DNA of 64,000 nucleotides from Propioniciclava sinopodophylli (GTDB lineage Bacteria; Actinomycetota; Actinomycetes; Propionibacteriales; Propionibacteriaceae). Shown piece after piece: positions 32,288-41,660 of the stretch (positions within the stretch are counted from its first letter, which is position 1; each line of letters begins with the position of its first letter). Made by a program: the position numbers and the translations under genes. Below the pieces are notes generated by a model. The model saw only the letters and a list, made by a program, of their open reading frames with translations. It made no database searches and had not been told where the DNA came from. Where the stretch lies: assembly GCF_004324755.1 (NCBI RefSeq), contig NZ_SDMQ01000001.1, positions 186,001-250,000 of the forward strand, read 5' to 3'.

Positions 32288-32560
32288 CTACGTGCCGTTC
32301 CTGCCGCACAGGACGGACTGCCACGAGTTGATGTCGGTGCGCTGGCGGAGGAGCTGGCGGCGTTCCCGCTCGGTCATGCCGCCCCACACGCCCCACTCGA
32401 TGCGGTTGTCGAGGGCCTCGGCGAGGCACTGGGAGCGAACGGCGCAGCCCATGCAGACGGCGCGGGCCCGCTTCTGGTCGGCACCCTCGGGGAAAAGCTT
32501 GTCCTGCATGCCTCGACACTTGGCCTGGAGTGTCCAATCGTCAACTTCGATGAGCGTCAT
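32288..32560 (-). CDS. WhiB-family iron-sulfur regulator (WhiB4-like by position)
   Basis: The protein has 90 residues. Four cysteines (Cys15, Cys36, Cys39, Cys45; spacing 20-2-5) bind a 4Fe-4S cluster. WGVWGGMTERERRQLLR holds the G[VI]WGG turn and the basic C-terminus. WhiB proteins are redox-sensitive partners of the main sigma factor. Placement between DUF4177/RidA and a divergent ponA2 matches whiB4 of mycobacteria. The ATG at 32560 begins MTLIEVDDW and is preceded by a GAAAGG ribosome site. Confidence 0.93.
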   Translation of the reverse strand: MTLIEVDDWTLQAKCRGMQDKLFPEGADQKRARAVCMGCAVRSQCLAEALDNRIEWGVWGGMTERERRQLLRQRTDINSWQSVLCGRNGT

Positions 32561-32734
32561 CGCCCAACCTTTCCTGCGTCGGCGGCCGGGGTTCGGGGCC
32601 CACCGGCGTAGCCTCATGCTAAACAGCCTTTGCAACTTTCACAATGGCGTTGCCGTCGATTGCAGGCGTCGTGGTCGCGCCTTTCCCGCCGGAGCCGCGC
32701 AGGCTTCCACAGGGCCATCACGTACCCTGTCTCC

Positions 32735-35197
32735 ATGCGTGCACCAACCGTGGGTCGCAAGTTGTACTCGGCCTTGATGTTCGTCCTCGTGAGCGTGCTC
32801 GGGGGCGTCCTCGTGGCTGGCCTTGCCGTGCCCACCGCCGGGATCGGCGCCGAACTCGCGAAAGTGAGCGCCGTCGCCCTCCAGGCGATCCCCAAGGACA
32901 TCGAGACGCCCCCGCCCGCCGAGGGCTCCACGGTGCTCATGGCGGACGGTACCGTCCTGACCAACTTCTTCGACGAGAACCGCGCCTACGTGCCGCTCTC
33001 GGAGATCTCGCCGGCGATGAAGCAGGCCCAGCTCGCGGTGGAGGACCAGCGGTTCTACGCCCACGGGGCCCTCGACTTCCGCGGCACGCTGCGCGCGCTG
33101 GTGCGCACCTCGAGCGGCAACACCCAGGGCGGCTCGACCCTGACCCAGCAGTACGTGAAGCTCGCTCTGATCGACAAGGCCGTCAACGACAACGACAAGG
33201 ACGCCCTCGCCGCGGCCTACGACCGCAACTTCTCCCGCAAGCTGCTGGAGCTGCGCTACGCGATCGCGCTGGAGGAGCGCCTCAGCAAGGACGAGATCCT
33301 TGAGCGCTACCTCAACCTCTCCTACTACGGGGCCGGCGCCTACGGCGTCGAGGCGGCCGCCAAGCGCTACTTCAACGTCTCGGCCAAGGAGCTCACCCTC
33401 CCCCAGGCCGCGATGCTCGCCGGCCTGGTCCGCAACCCGGCCACCACCGACCCGATCCGCTACGAGAAGATCGCCCTCGAGCGCCGCAACAACGTGCTCG
33501 ACGTGATGCTGAGCCAGGCGGGGACGCCCGACGTCTGGCACTTCATGGAACCCGTCACCAAGGCGCAGGTCGCCGAGGCCAAGGCCATCGGCTTCGACCG
33601 GTCGCTGGTCACCGACACCCCCCACGGCTGCGTCTCCTCGGAGTTCCAGAACCTGTGCAGCGTGGTGGAGAGCATCCTGCTGACGATGCCGAGCCTCGGC
33701 CCCGACGTCGAGTCGCGCCGCAAGGCCGTGTACCGCGGCGGCCTGACCATCCAGACCGAGATCGACCCGCGTACCCAGCGCGCCGCCCAGAAGGCCGTCT
33801 CCGACTACGTCTACCCGACCGACCCCGTCGTCGGCCTGATGGTGATGATCGAGCCGGGCACCGGCCTCATCAAGGGCATGGCCCAGAGCCGCCCCAACAT
33901 CGGCAACAACCCGGGCGAGACGTACCTGAACTACGCGATGGAGAAGTCCATCGGCGGCACCAACGGCTTCTTCGGCGGCTCCACCTACAAGGTCTTCACG
34001 CTCGCCGCGGCCATCGCCAAGGGCTTCCCGACCGACCGCACCTACGACGCTCCCAAGACCAAGAACTGGTACGGCGAGACGTTCCGCAACTGTGACGGCC
34101 CCTTCCAGCAGCTCGGACTCCAGGCAGGCAAGAAGCAGTGGGTCGTGAACAACGCCGGCAGCGGCGGGGAGTTCGACATGTACTCGGGCACGAAGAGCTC
34201 GGTGAACAACTTCTTCGTCGCCCTCCTGCAGGATGTCGGCGTCTGCGAGGCCGTCCAGATGGCCGAGACCCTCGGCCTGAAGCTGCAGGGCAAGACGCTC
34301 GAGCAGGCGGCGTCCACGCCGGCGTTCACGCTGGGCACCGCCGAGTCCTCACCCATCTCCCTGGCCAACGCCTACGCCACGCTGGCCGCGCGCGGCATGC
34401 GCTGCGACCCGATCCTGCTCAAGAGCGTCGTCAACAAGGCGGGCAAGTCCTTCGAGGTCCCCCCCGCCAACTGCCAGCAGGTGATCCCGCAGGAGGTCGC
34501 CGACCGGGTCAACGACGTCATGCGCGGCCCGTTCAACGGCGGCACCGCGTCCACCTCGCGCATCAGCGGGTACAACCTGGCCGGCAAGACCGGCACCGAC
34601 GGTAGCGACACCAAGGCGATCTGGCTGGTCGGCTACACGCCCAACCTGGCGGGGGCGGCCATGATCGGTGTGGATCGTGACCATGAGCGGTTCAAGGGCA
34701 TGAAGTATGAAAGCCTGCGCCTGCAGAACCTGCCCATCCGCGACGGCAAGTACCGCCTGCGCGGCAGCTCCGGCCGGGAGGCAGGCCGGGGCATCTGGTA
34801 CCCCGCGATGAGCGCCGCGCTGGAGGGCATGGAGCGCCTCGACTTCGTGAAGCCCACCAAGGTCGAGCAGCCGATCGTCGACGTGCCGAGCTGCTCTGGA
34901 AAGGGTCTCAACGAGTGCCGCCAGACGCTGCAGCAGGCCGGCTTCGGCACCGCGATCACGCGCGTCGAGAACGCCCGCCCCGCGGGCACGTTCCTCGGCA
35001 TCCGTCCGAGCGGGCGCGCCGAGCGGTTCAGCACGATCCGCCTGCTGGTCTCCAGCGGCCCGGCCCCCAAGCCCGAGCCGAAGCCGGAGCCCAAGCCGAG
35101 TTCGGCGCCGCCCACCTCCGCTCCCCCGGCCCAGGCACCGCCGGTGGAGCCGTCGTCCGAGCCCGCCCCCGGCCAGCCGGGCAGGGGCAAGCCTTGA
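32735..35197 (+). CDS. ponA2: Bifunctional class A penicillin-binding protein with PASTA domain (PonA2)
   Basis: The 820-residue cell-wall synthase has a short cytoplasmic tail, one membrane helix (about residues 12-32), a glycosyltransferase domain (catalytic Glu103 in VEDQRFYAHG; QGGSTLTQQ; RKLLELRYAI) and a transpeptidase domain with Ser416 (GGSTYKVF), Ser489 (SSVNN) and Lys618 (AGKTGTDG). One PASTA domain follows near residues 695-762, then a Pro/Lys/Glu-rich tail. It polymerises and crosslinks peptidoglycan outside the membrane. The ATG at 32735 starts just before the membrane helix. The metallophosphoesterase gene overlaps its stop. Confidence 0.94.
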   Translation: MRAPTVGRKLYSALMFVLVSVLGGVLVAGLAVPTAGIGAELAKVSAVALQAIPKDIETPPPAEGSTVLMADGTVLTNFFDENRAYVPLSEISPAMKQAQLAVEDQRFYAHGALDFRGTLRALVRTSSGNTQGGSTLTQQYVKLALIDKAVNDNDKDALAAAYDRNFSRKLLELRYAIALEERLSKDEILERYLNLSYYGAGAYGVEAAAKRYFNVSAKELTLPQAAMLAGLVRNPATTDPIRYEKIALERRNNVLDVMLSQAGTPDVWHFMEPVTKAQVAEAKAIGFDRSLVTDTPHGCVSSEFQNLCSVVESILLTMPSLGPDVESRRKAVYRGGLTIQTEIDPRTQRAAQKAVSDYVYPTDPVVGLMVMIEPGTGLIKGMAQSRPNIGNNPGETYLNYAMEKSIGGTNGFFGGSTYKVFTLAAAIAKGFPTDRTYDAPKTKNWYGETFRNCDGPFQQLGLQAGKKQWVVNNAGSGGEFDMYSGTKSSVNNFFVALLQDVGVCEAVQMAETLGLKLQGKTLEQAASTPAFTLGTAESSPISLANAYATLAARGMRCDPILLKSVVNKAGKSFEVPPANCQQVIPQEVADRVNDVMRGPFNGGTASTSRISGYNLAGKTGTDGSDTKAIWLVGYTPNLAGAAMIGVDRDHERFKGMKYESLRLQNLPIRDGKYRLRGSSGREAGRGIWYPAMSAALEGMERLDFVKPTKVEQPIVDVPSCSGKGLNECRQTLQQAGFGTAITRVENARPAGTFLGIRPSGRAERFSTIRLLVSSGPAPKPEPKPEPKPSSAPPTSAPPAQAPPVEPSSEPAPGQPGRGKP

Positions 35198-36096
35198 TCG
35201 GGCGCCTGGCCGCCGGCGTCATGGGCGTCGGCGTGGCCTGCGTCGCCTACGGGATCGGCATCGAGCGGACCGCCTACCAGGTGCGCCGCTTCTCGGCGGC
35301 GGTCCTGCCGCCGGGTGCCGCGCCGGTGAAGGTGCTGCACATCTCCGACATCCACCTGCTGCCCCGCCAGGACCGCAAGCGGGACTTCCTGCTCGGGCTG
35401 GCCGGCTTGGAGCCCGACCTGGTGGTCAGCACCGGTGACCACATCTCCTCTGCCGGGGCGATCGCCCCGCTGGTCGACTCGCTCGGCCGCCTGGCGGAGG
35501 TGCCGGGCGTGTTCGTGTTCGGCTCCAACGACTTCGAGACCCCGACGTTCCGACTGCCGTTCCGATACCTGTTCCGGTCGACCACCGGCGGCACGGGCGA
35601 GGAGGCCGTCCCGCTGCCCACCGACGACCTGCGCGCGGCGCTGGAGGGCCTGGGCTGGACGTACCTGGAGGAGCGCCGGGCCGAGCTGGAGATCGGTGGC
35701 CGGCCGGTCCGCTTCCGCGGCACCGGGGACGCCCACCACCACCGCGACGACTACGCGGCGGTCGCCGGGCCGGCGTCCGACGACGTGCTCGAGATCGGCG
35801 TGACGCACGCCCCTTACACCCGGGTGCTCGACGGCATGACCGCCGACGGCGTCCCGCTGATCCTCGCCGGGCACACGCACGGCGGCCAGGTGGCGATCCC
35901 CGGGCGCGGAGCGCTGGTGACCAACTGCGACCTGCCGCCGGAGAAGGCCAAGGGCCTGTTCGAGCACACCGCCGGGGGCCGCACCGCCCAGGTGCACGTG
36001 TCGGCGGGCGTCGGCATGTCCCCGTTCGCCCCGTACCGGTTCGCGTGCCCGCCCGAGGTGACCCTGCTCACGCTCACCGAGCGACCGCCGATGTGA
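35194..36096 (+). CDS. Membrane-anchored metallophosphoesterase (Rv3683 type)
   Basis: The 300-residue calcineurin-like phosphoesterase has an N-terminal hydrophobic segment and then the metal motifs: LHISDIHLL, VSTGDHISS, FGSNDFE (in place of GNHE), GVTHAP and LAGHTHGGQV. GSNDFE in place of GNHD/E occurs in this actinobacterial family. The TTG at 35194 overlaps the ponA2 stop (TTGA); an ATG at 35221 is the alternative. It always seems to follow ponA2, which suggests a cell-envelope role, perhaps lipid or sugar-phosphate hydrolysis. Confidence 0.87.
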   Translation: MIGRLAAGVMGVGVACVAYGIGIERTAYQVRRFSAAVLPPGAAPVKVLHISDIHLLPRQDRKRDFLLGLAGLEPDLVVSTGDHISSAGAIAPLVDSLGRLAEVPGVFVFGSNDFETPTFRLPFRYLFRSTTGGTGEEAVPLPTDDLRAALEGLGWTYLEERRAELEIGGRPVRFRGTGDAHHHRDDYAAVAGPASDDVLEIGVTHAPYTRVLDGMTADGVPLILAGHTHGGQVAIPGRGALVTNCDLPPEKAKGLFEHTAGGRTAQVHVSAGVGMSPFAPYRFACPPEVTLLTLTERPPM

Positions 36097-36115
36097 ACTA
36101 CACGCCGGAGTGGGT

Positions 36116-36121
36116 TATGCT
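36116..36121 (+). promoter_or_regulatory. Probable -10 element (TATGCT) of tRNA-Pro
   Basis: TATGCT lies 22 bases before the tRNA-Pro 5' end and is a good match to an actinobacterial -10 hexamer. No convincing -35 is seen at the right distance. Confidence 0.45.
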
Positions 36122-36143
36122 CTACCTCGGCTCACAGGCCAAT

Positions 36144-36221
<78 letters not shown>

Positions 36222-36222
36222 C

Positions 36223-36270
36223 AGAAACCCGCTCTGGCTAGGGATTATATCCCCGGCCAGAGCGGTTTCT
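36223..36270 (+). terminator. Strong hairpin just after tRNA-Pro
   Basis: Arms 36223-36238 and 36256-36270 (AGAAACC-CGCTCTGGC against GCCAGAGCGGTTTCT) form a 15-bp stem with one bulged C. The loop itself contains GGG-ATTATAT-CCC. It begins three bases after the tRNA and probably ends its transcript, although the T tract is poor. Confidence 0.7.
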
Positions 36271-36440
36271 AATGTCGTGCGTCCTAACCGCATCCTAAGC
36301 ACCGTAAACTCGTGCCGGCTTCTGCGCACTCTGTCACGCCGTCGCAGGGTTCCCGGACTACCCGAGAAATGGTCACGTCGGATGTTCGCCACGCGGGCGA
36401 CAACCCGTAGGAAGCGATGCTGCAGGCGGAGACTTGAACC
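36271..36440. other. Non-coding left margin of the defence island
   Basis: 170 bases between the tRNA hairpin and the HEPN gene have no recognisable gene and lower GC than the backbone. No integrase is visible. No second copy of the tRNA 3' end was found near 45.0 kb, so attachment-site boundaries could not be fixed. AGGAAG-type purines and GGCGGAGAC occur just before the ATG at 36441. Confidence 0.5.
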
Positions 36441-37871
36441 ATGGTCAAGACTGCCCTCAAGCTGAGGTTCGCCCCGGACGAGTATCTCGTCACTTGGCAG
36501 CTGCCGTCGGTCGGTGGCGACGAGACTCTGGCCGCGCATGGAGCGTTGACGGTAGAGGCAGGCAAGCCGCCAAAGGGCATCGCGCACGGCGACCTCGACA
36601 CGCTGCTGGAGCACCCAGAGCCAGGGGTCACCGAGTTTCCGCAGAGATTGTCCGTGCCTAAGCTCACCGGCGACATGGCCAACGGGGCAAACGTCCTGCT
36701 GCTTAACGCCCAGGTCAACTACTGGGTCTCTAGCCAGGCCAGCATCTACGCCGAGGCAGCGGTCATCACCCTGGCTTCGGTCACCGGCGACGGCGCTGAT
36801 CGCTTCAAGACGTTCGAGATCCAGGTCGGCGGCCTGGACTCCGTCTCAGGCGTTGAGTTGATCAAGTCCACCAGTTTCCCGAAGCAAGGCATGAGTGGCA
36901 CATGGTCGGCGGAGATCGGGTCCGACCATGCACAGACGTGGGAGGACGAGACCGCGAAACTCACGCTGTCGTACAACGGCACGTTTCGCTCCTTCGACCC
37001 GTACGCCTTCCGTATGGGCTTCAGCCCGGTGCTGCGGGGCGAACTGGCGACAGCCGTCCCGCTGCGCGAGCTGCTCGACGACTGGATCAGCCCGATCCGC
37101 CGTGTCGTCTCCATCGCCACGGGTCGGGCCGAGGAGCTCACCTACGCCGCGCTGTACCTCTCGTCGACGGGCGGCGACGTGCACGGCCAACTCTTTGGTT
37201 CGGCCATCACTCAGGAACCCTACGAATCCAGCCTCGAGGAGGTACGGAAGGTCAGATCACCGCTACGTCTCAAGCCAGACGCGGTGTCGCTGCTGGAGAT
37301 GACCCGCACCTGGCAGAAGATGGCGAGCGTACATCACCCCCTGCTAGAGACCTACGGGGCGATGCTGCACGCCACCGACCAGCACCCACGGTCGCGCTTT
37401 CTGCTGCTGCTTCAGGCTATCGAAGGGACTTATGGATTTGAGACAAAGGCGTCCTTCGCGAAGCGGCTCAAGAAGCACGCGGAAGACCGTGATGCAGTGG
37501 TCAAGGCAGCGTCGGGCTCGCTGAACGACAAGCAGCTCACCTTTCTCCAGAAGAACCTGGGCAAGCGTCCACCGGCCGGATTGGAGTCGGCTATCAGCTG
37601 GCTGGCGAAGCGGCTGCCGGATGACGTGCTGTCTCGACTGGACGCGACCAGCCTGATCACGTCCGCGAAGGCGCCCACCGGTGAGGCGAAGAACGCTCCG
37701 GACGCGCTACGGATCATCCGCAACGACCTTGCTCACGGCAACCGGGGTTACGACGTCTTCGAGTTGTCCGAGGTCGTGAAGATCCTCGAGCTCATGGTGC
37801 GAGCACATGCCCTCGAGCTGCTCAATTGTCCGGTGTCGGTAGTCGAGCGAGTACTGACTCAAGGTCGTTAG
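36441..37871 (+). CDS. ApeA-like HEPN domain protein, probable antiviral RNase
   Basis: The 476-residue protein has a large N-terminal domain of beta-rich character (about residues 1-300; start VKTALKLRFAPDEYLVTW) resembling the ApeA N-terminal domain, and a helical C-terminal HEPN domain with the RNase motif R-x4-H as RNDLAH (Arg427, His432). ApeA proteins were reported as single-gene anti-phage factors thought to act through HEPN RNA cleavage. The gene is the first of the island after tRNA-Pro and stands directly upstream of the type I restriction operon, which supports a defence role. The ApeA assignment is by overall pattern; the HEPN motif is directly visible. Confidence 0.75.
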   Translation: MVKTALKLRFAPDEYLVTWQLPSVGGDETLAAHGALTVEAGKPPKGIAHGDLDTLLEHPEPGVTEFPQRLSVPKLTGDMANGANVLLLNAQVNYWVSSQASIYAEAAVITLASVTGDGADRFKTFEIQVGGLDSVSGVELIKSTSFPKQGMSGTWSAEIGSDHAQTWEDETAKLTLSYNGTFRSFDPYAFRMGFSPVLRGELATAVPLRELLDDWISPIRRVVSIATGRAEELTYAALYLSSTGGDVHGQLFGSAITQEPYESSLEEVRKVRSPLRLKPDAVSLLEMTRTWQKMASVHHPLLETYGAMLHATDQHPRSRFLLLLQAIEGTYGFETKASFAKRLKKHAEDRDAVVKAASGSLNDKQLTFLQKNLGKRPPAGLESAISWLAKRLPDDVLSRLDATSLITSAKAPTGEAKNAPDALRIIRNDLAHGNRGYDVFELSEVVKILELMVRAHALELLNCPVSVVERVLTQGR

Positions 37872-37955
37872 CGGATCTTTGGCTGGTTCGTGTGAAGGGC
37901 GAGTACACCCGCCGGCCATGCGCCGTTGCCGAACGCACCTTCCGCGGTCGTCACT

Positions 37956-39440
37956 ATGGTTAGCGCTGTGATCACCGGGGAGTTGAAGAGCAGGATCGAC
38001 GGCGTCTGGAACGCGTTCTGGTCGGGCGGCATCAGCAATCCGCTGGAGGTGATCGAGCAGATCACCTACCTGCTGTTCCTGCGTCGCCTGGACGACCTGC
38101 AGACCCTGGCGGAGAGCAAGGCTCGTGTCGCCGGCCCCGGAGTGATCGAGAACCCGATGTTCCTGCCCGGCCAAGAACCGCTGCGCTGGAGCCGGTTCAA
38201 GAACACGGCGCCGGAGGTGATGTACACAACCGTCGCCGGCCCGGTGTTCGACTACCTGAAAGGGCTGGGGACCCAGCTCGGCGGGGACGGTTCCACCTAC
38301 TCCGAGCACATGCGAGACGCCCGGTTCACCATCCCCACCCCCGCTCTGCTGAGCAAGGTCGTCGACATGCTCGACGGCATCCCTATGGCCGACCGCGATA
38401 CCAACGGCGATCTGTACGAGTACCTGCTGAGCAAGATCGCCTCGGCCGGGGTGAACGGCCAGTTCCGCACCCCGCGGCACATCATCAAGCTGATGGTGGA
38501 CATGACCGCACCCCAGCCCGGCGACGAGATCTGCGACCCGGCCTGTGGTACCGCTGGCTTCTTGGTCGCCGCCAGTGAGTACGTCCGTGCTACCCACGCC
38601 GATGCCCTGCTGGACGCCAAACAGCGCAGCCACTTTCACCGCTCGATGTTCCACGGCTTCGACTTCGACGGCACCATGTTGCGGATCGGCAGCATGAACA
38701 TGCTGCTGCACGGCGTCGAGTCCCCTGACATCCGCTACCGCGACTCGCTCTCGGAGGGCGCCAGCGCCGACGCCGCCCGCTACACCCTGATCCTGGCCAA
38801 CCCGCCCTTCGCCGGCTCGCTCGACTTCGAGTCCACTGCCAAAGACCTGCAACGCGTGGTCAAGACCAAGAAGACCGAACTGCTGTTCGTCGCCCTGTTC
38901 TTGAAACTGCTCAAGCCCGGCGGACGAGCTGCGGTGATCGTCCCCGATGGGGTGCTGTTCGGCTCGTCCAAGGCCCACAAGGACCTGCGCCGCACCCTAG
39001 TCGAGGATCAGAAGCTGGACGCGGTGGTAAAGCTGCCGTCAGGGGTCTTCCGGCCCTACGCCGGGGTGTCGACCGCGATCCTGTTCTTCACCCGGACCGA
39101 CTCCGGAGGCACCGACCAGGTCTGGTTCTACGACGTCCGGGCCGACGGCTTCTCCCTCGACGACAAACGCAACCCGATCGAGGCTGACGACCTGCCCGAC
39201 GTCCTCGCCCGCTGGCAAGACCTCGTGGGCGAGACCGACCGAGCCCGCAACGACCAGTCCTTCCTGGTGCCCAAGGCCGACATCGTCGCCCAGGGCTACG
39301 ACCTCTCACTGAACCGCTACAAGGAGGTCGTCCACGACGAGGTCGAGCACCGGGCGCCGCTGGAGATCATCGCCGATATCGAGAAGCTGGAGGACGAGAT
39401 CGCCCAAGGTCTGGAGGAGTTGAAGGCGATGCTGTCGTGA
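37956..39440 (+). CDS. hsdM: Type I restriction-modification DNA methyltransferase subunit
   Basis: The 494-residue N6-adenine methyltransferase has a helical HsdM N-terminal domain (VIEQITYLLFLRRLDDLQ) and a catalytic domain with the SAM motif DPACGTAGFLVAA and the target-base motif ANPPFAGS. FRTPRHIIKLMVDM is typical of the family. It forms the modification complex with HsdS. The ATG at 37956 is used; a GTG at 37968 preceded by TATGGT would make a leaderless alternative. The stop overlaps the hsdS start (GTGA). Confidence 0.95.
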   Translation: MVSAVITGELKSRIDGVWNAFWSGGISNPLEVIEQITYLLFLRRLDDLQTLAESKARVAGPGVIENPMFLPGQEPLRWSRFKNTAPEVMYTTVAGPVFDYLKGLGTQLGGDGSTYSEHMRDARFTIPTPALLSKVVDMLDGIPMADRDTNGDLYEYLLSKIASAGVNGQFRTPRHIIKLMVDMTAPQPGDEICDPACGTAGFLVAASEYVRATHADALLDAKQRSHFHRSMFHGFDFDGTMLRIGSMNMLLHGVESPDIRYRDSLSEGASADAARYTLILANPPFAGSLDFESTAKDLQRVVKTKKTELLFVALFLKLLKPGGRAAVIVPDGVLFGSSKAHKDLRRTLVEDQKLDAVVKLPSGVFRPYAGVSTAILFFTRTDSGGTDQVWFYDVRADGFSLDDKRNPIEADDLPDVLARWQDLVGETDRARNDQSFLVPKADIVAQGYDLSLNRYKEVVHDEVEHRAPLEIIADIEKLEDEIAQGLEELKAMLS

Positions 39441-40591
39441 GGACGGTGACCCTCGGAGACGTCGCGGAGTGGGGTAGCGGTGGGACGCCGGCGCGCGGAG
39501 TCCCTTCGTATTTCGGCCAAGGCATGCCTTGGCTATCCATCACGGACCTGAATGACGGAGTTGTCACGAGCGCGAAGGAGTCGCTTACAGCGGCCGGGCT
39601 CGCGAACAGTTCCGCCAAGGTTGTACCTCCGGGAACAATCTTCGTCGCGATGTACGGATCGATTGGCAAGCTCGGTATTGCGGCCACCGATATGGCGACG
39701 TCTCAGGCAATCGCGTTCGCCAGACCCAATGAGAAGCTCGTCGATCGTCGGTTCCTCTTTCAGTATCTGCTCGCCGAGCGCCGAAACCTGCAGTCGCGCG
39801 GCCGAGGCGGGACGCAGATGAACATCAGCCAAGCAGACCTCAAGGCATGGCCGATGCCCCTCCCACCCCTCCCCGAACAGCGCCGCATTGCCGCGATCCT
39901 CGACCACGCCGACGCGCTGCACGCCAAGCGCCGCCAAGTCCTCGCTCACCTCGACGCCCTCACCCAGGCGATCTTCCACGACATGTTCAGCAACGAGCCG
40001 TCCGCGGCAACAGTGGAGGACGTCGCCACCCAGATTCGAACCGGGCCATTCGGGAGCCAACTACTGCACGGCGAGTTCGTCGATGAGGGTATCGCCGTTC
40101 TCGGTCTCGACAACGTCGTCGGCAACGAGTTCCGCTGGGCCGAACGACGCTACATCACAACCGCGAAGTACGAGCAGTTGAAGCGCTATACGGTTCGTTC
40201 TGGCGACGTCCTGATCAGCATCATGGGCACAACCGGCCGTTGCGTGGTCGTGCCGGATGGCATTCCTACCGCCATCAACACCAAGCACATCTGCGCGGTC
40301 AGCGTTGATGGCGCGCGCCTTGATCCGGCGTTTCTTCGCGCAGCCTTCCTCTGGCACACCGAGGCGCGCGAGCACCTCCGGAGACAGACCAAGGGCTCAA
40401 TCATGGCTGGTCTCAACATGGGGATCATCAAGGCGATGCCCGTCCCCCAGCCACCCATCGACCGCCAGCGAGAGTTCGCGGAGCGCGCCCGTCAAGTTGC
40501 CGCCGCTCGCACGTCCGCTATCGCAACACTGGCCGCCGAAGACGAACTCTTCGCATCCCTGCAGGCCCGCGCATTCGATGGGAGGCTGTGA
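39437..40591 (+). CDS. hsdS: Type I restriction-modification specificity subunit
   Basis: This 384-residue protein has two target-recognition domains, each closed by a conserved helix. The first ends in PLPPLPEQRRIAAILDHADALHAKR (written here in part), the second in PVPQPPIDRQREFAERAR. GTQMNISQADLKAWPMP and GLNMGIIKAMPVP mark the domain ends. The DNA site cannot be predicted from the sequence. The first recognition domain (about 39450-39850) has visibly lower GC than the flanking helices, consistent with domain exchange between lineages. The GTG start overlaps hsdM. Confidence 0.93.
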   Translation: MRTVTLGDVAEWGSGGTPARGVPSYFGQGMPWLSITDLNDGVVTSAKESLTAAGLANSSAKVVPPGTIFVAMYGSIGKLGIAATDMATSQAIAFARPNEKLVDRRFLFQYLLAERRNLQSRGRGGTQMNISQADLKAWPMPLPPLPEQRRIAAILDHADALHAKRRQVLAHLDALTQAIFHDMFSNEPSAATVEDVATQIRTGPFGSQLLHGEFVDEGIAVLGLDNVVGNEFRWAERRYITTAKYEQLKRYTVRSGDVLISIMGTTGRCVVVPDGIPTAINTKHICAVSVDGARLDPAFLRAAFLWHTEAREHLRRQTKGSIMAGLNMGIIKAMPVPQPPIDRQREFAERARQVAAARTSAIATLAAEDELFASLQARAFDGRL

Positions 40592-40594
40592 TAC

Positions 40595-41656
40595 ATGCCG
40601 GTCGAGATGAGAATGTGGCGCATCGACGGTGATGAGCCGCGGGCACTGACTGCCTCAGCGTTGCCGGCGGAGAAGGATCTCCACGAGTTCCTGAAGCGTG
40701 ACCCGTCACTCTTGGGCGAACGGTTGCTGGTGATCGGCAGCGAGGTGACCACTCCATTCGGGCCACGGCTCGACCTGCTCGCTATTGACGCCGAGGGCAG
40801 CCTGCACCTGCTGGAACTCAAGCGCGACAAGACTCCGCGCGAAGTCGTGGCCCAGGTTCTCGACTACGGCTCGTGGGTGTCGACCCTGTCCCGCGAGGAC
40901 GTCATCGACATCGCCAACCGCCACCTCTCCCAGCCGTTCGAGGCCGCCTTCGAGGACGTCTTCGGCGGCGCGCCCCCCGATGAGCTGAACCACGACCTCC
41001 ACCTGACACTCGTCGCCGCCGAGCTCGACGCAAGTGCGGAGCGCATCGTCAACTACCTTCGCACGTTCGGCGTGCCAGTCAACGCGGTGTTCTTCTCCTA
41101 TCTCGAGGACGAGGGCCGCCGGTACCTGGCCCGATCGTGGCTGGCCGCTGACGAGGAGGAACCGTCTGGTGGCGGCAAGCCGGGCAAGCGCGCGACCTGG
41201 AACGGCCGCGACTGGTACGTCTCCTTCGGTGGCGGCCGACCGTGGGAGGACGCCCGGCAGTTCAACTTCGTCTCCGCCGGCGGCGGCAAGTTCTACTCCC
41301 AGACCATCCGCTCCCTACCCGAGGGCTCCCGGGTCTGGGTCAACGTCCCGGGCAGTGGCTACGTGGCGGTCGGGACAACGCTCGCGCCGGCGTCCCGCTT
41401 CGACGAAGCCAAGGTGCTGGTCGACGGAAGCTGGTGTCGGCTGACGGAGCAGAGACTCAGCGGCAACTACCAGCATCGTGGAGACGGCGACGACGAGGCC
41501 GAATGGGTCGTGCCAGTGGCATGGGCGAGGTCTGGTCCGGAGAGTCAAGCGTTCTGGCAGAAGGGCATGTTCGCCAGTCAGCACAGTGCCTGCAAGCTTC
41601 GCCAGGAGTTCACGCTGAGCCTGCTCGAGGATCTCTTCGGCGTGAGCAACGAGTGA
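40595..41656 (+). CDS. PD-(D/E)xK nuclease (NucS/DUF91-like) embedded in the type I RM operon
   Basis: The 353-residue protein has an N-terminal nuclease domain: EKDLHEFLKRDPSLLG, then FGPRLDLLAIDAEGSLHLLELKRDKT (split here), where RLDLL and LELKR supply the PD-(D/E)xK acid residues and lysine. This resembles the C-terminal nuclease part of NucS. The remaining 170 residues (from about KRATWNGRDWYVSFGGG) are a separate domain with repeated aromatic strands and no clear family. It starts three bases after hsdS and ends four before hsdR, so it is co-transcribed with them. Type I systems do not need a second nuclease; this could be an auxiliary effector. Confidence 0.78.
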   Translation: MPVEMRMWRIDGDEPRALTASALPAEKDLHEFLKRDPSLLGERLLVIGSEVTTPFGPRLDLLAIDAEGSLHLLELKRDKTPREVVAQVLDYGSWVSTLSREDVIDIANRHLSQPFEAAFEDVFGGAPPDELNHDLHLTLVAAELDASAERIVNYLRTFGVPVNAVFFSYLEDEGRRYLARSWLAADEEEPSGGGKPGKRATWNGRDWYVSFGGGRPWEDARQFNFVSAGGGKFYSQTIRSLPEGSRVWVNVPGSGYVAVGTTLAPASRFDEAKVLVDGSWCRLTEQRLSGNYQHRGDGDDEAEWVVPVAWARSGPESQAFWQKGMFASQHSACKLRQEFTLSLLEDLFGVSNE

Positions 41657-41660
41657 CCCG

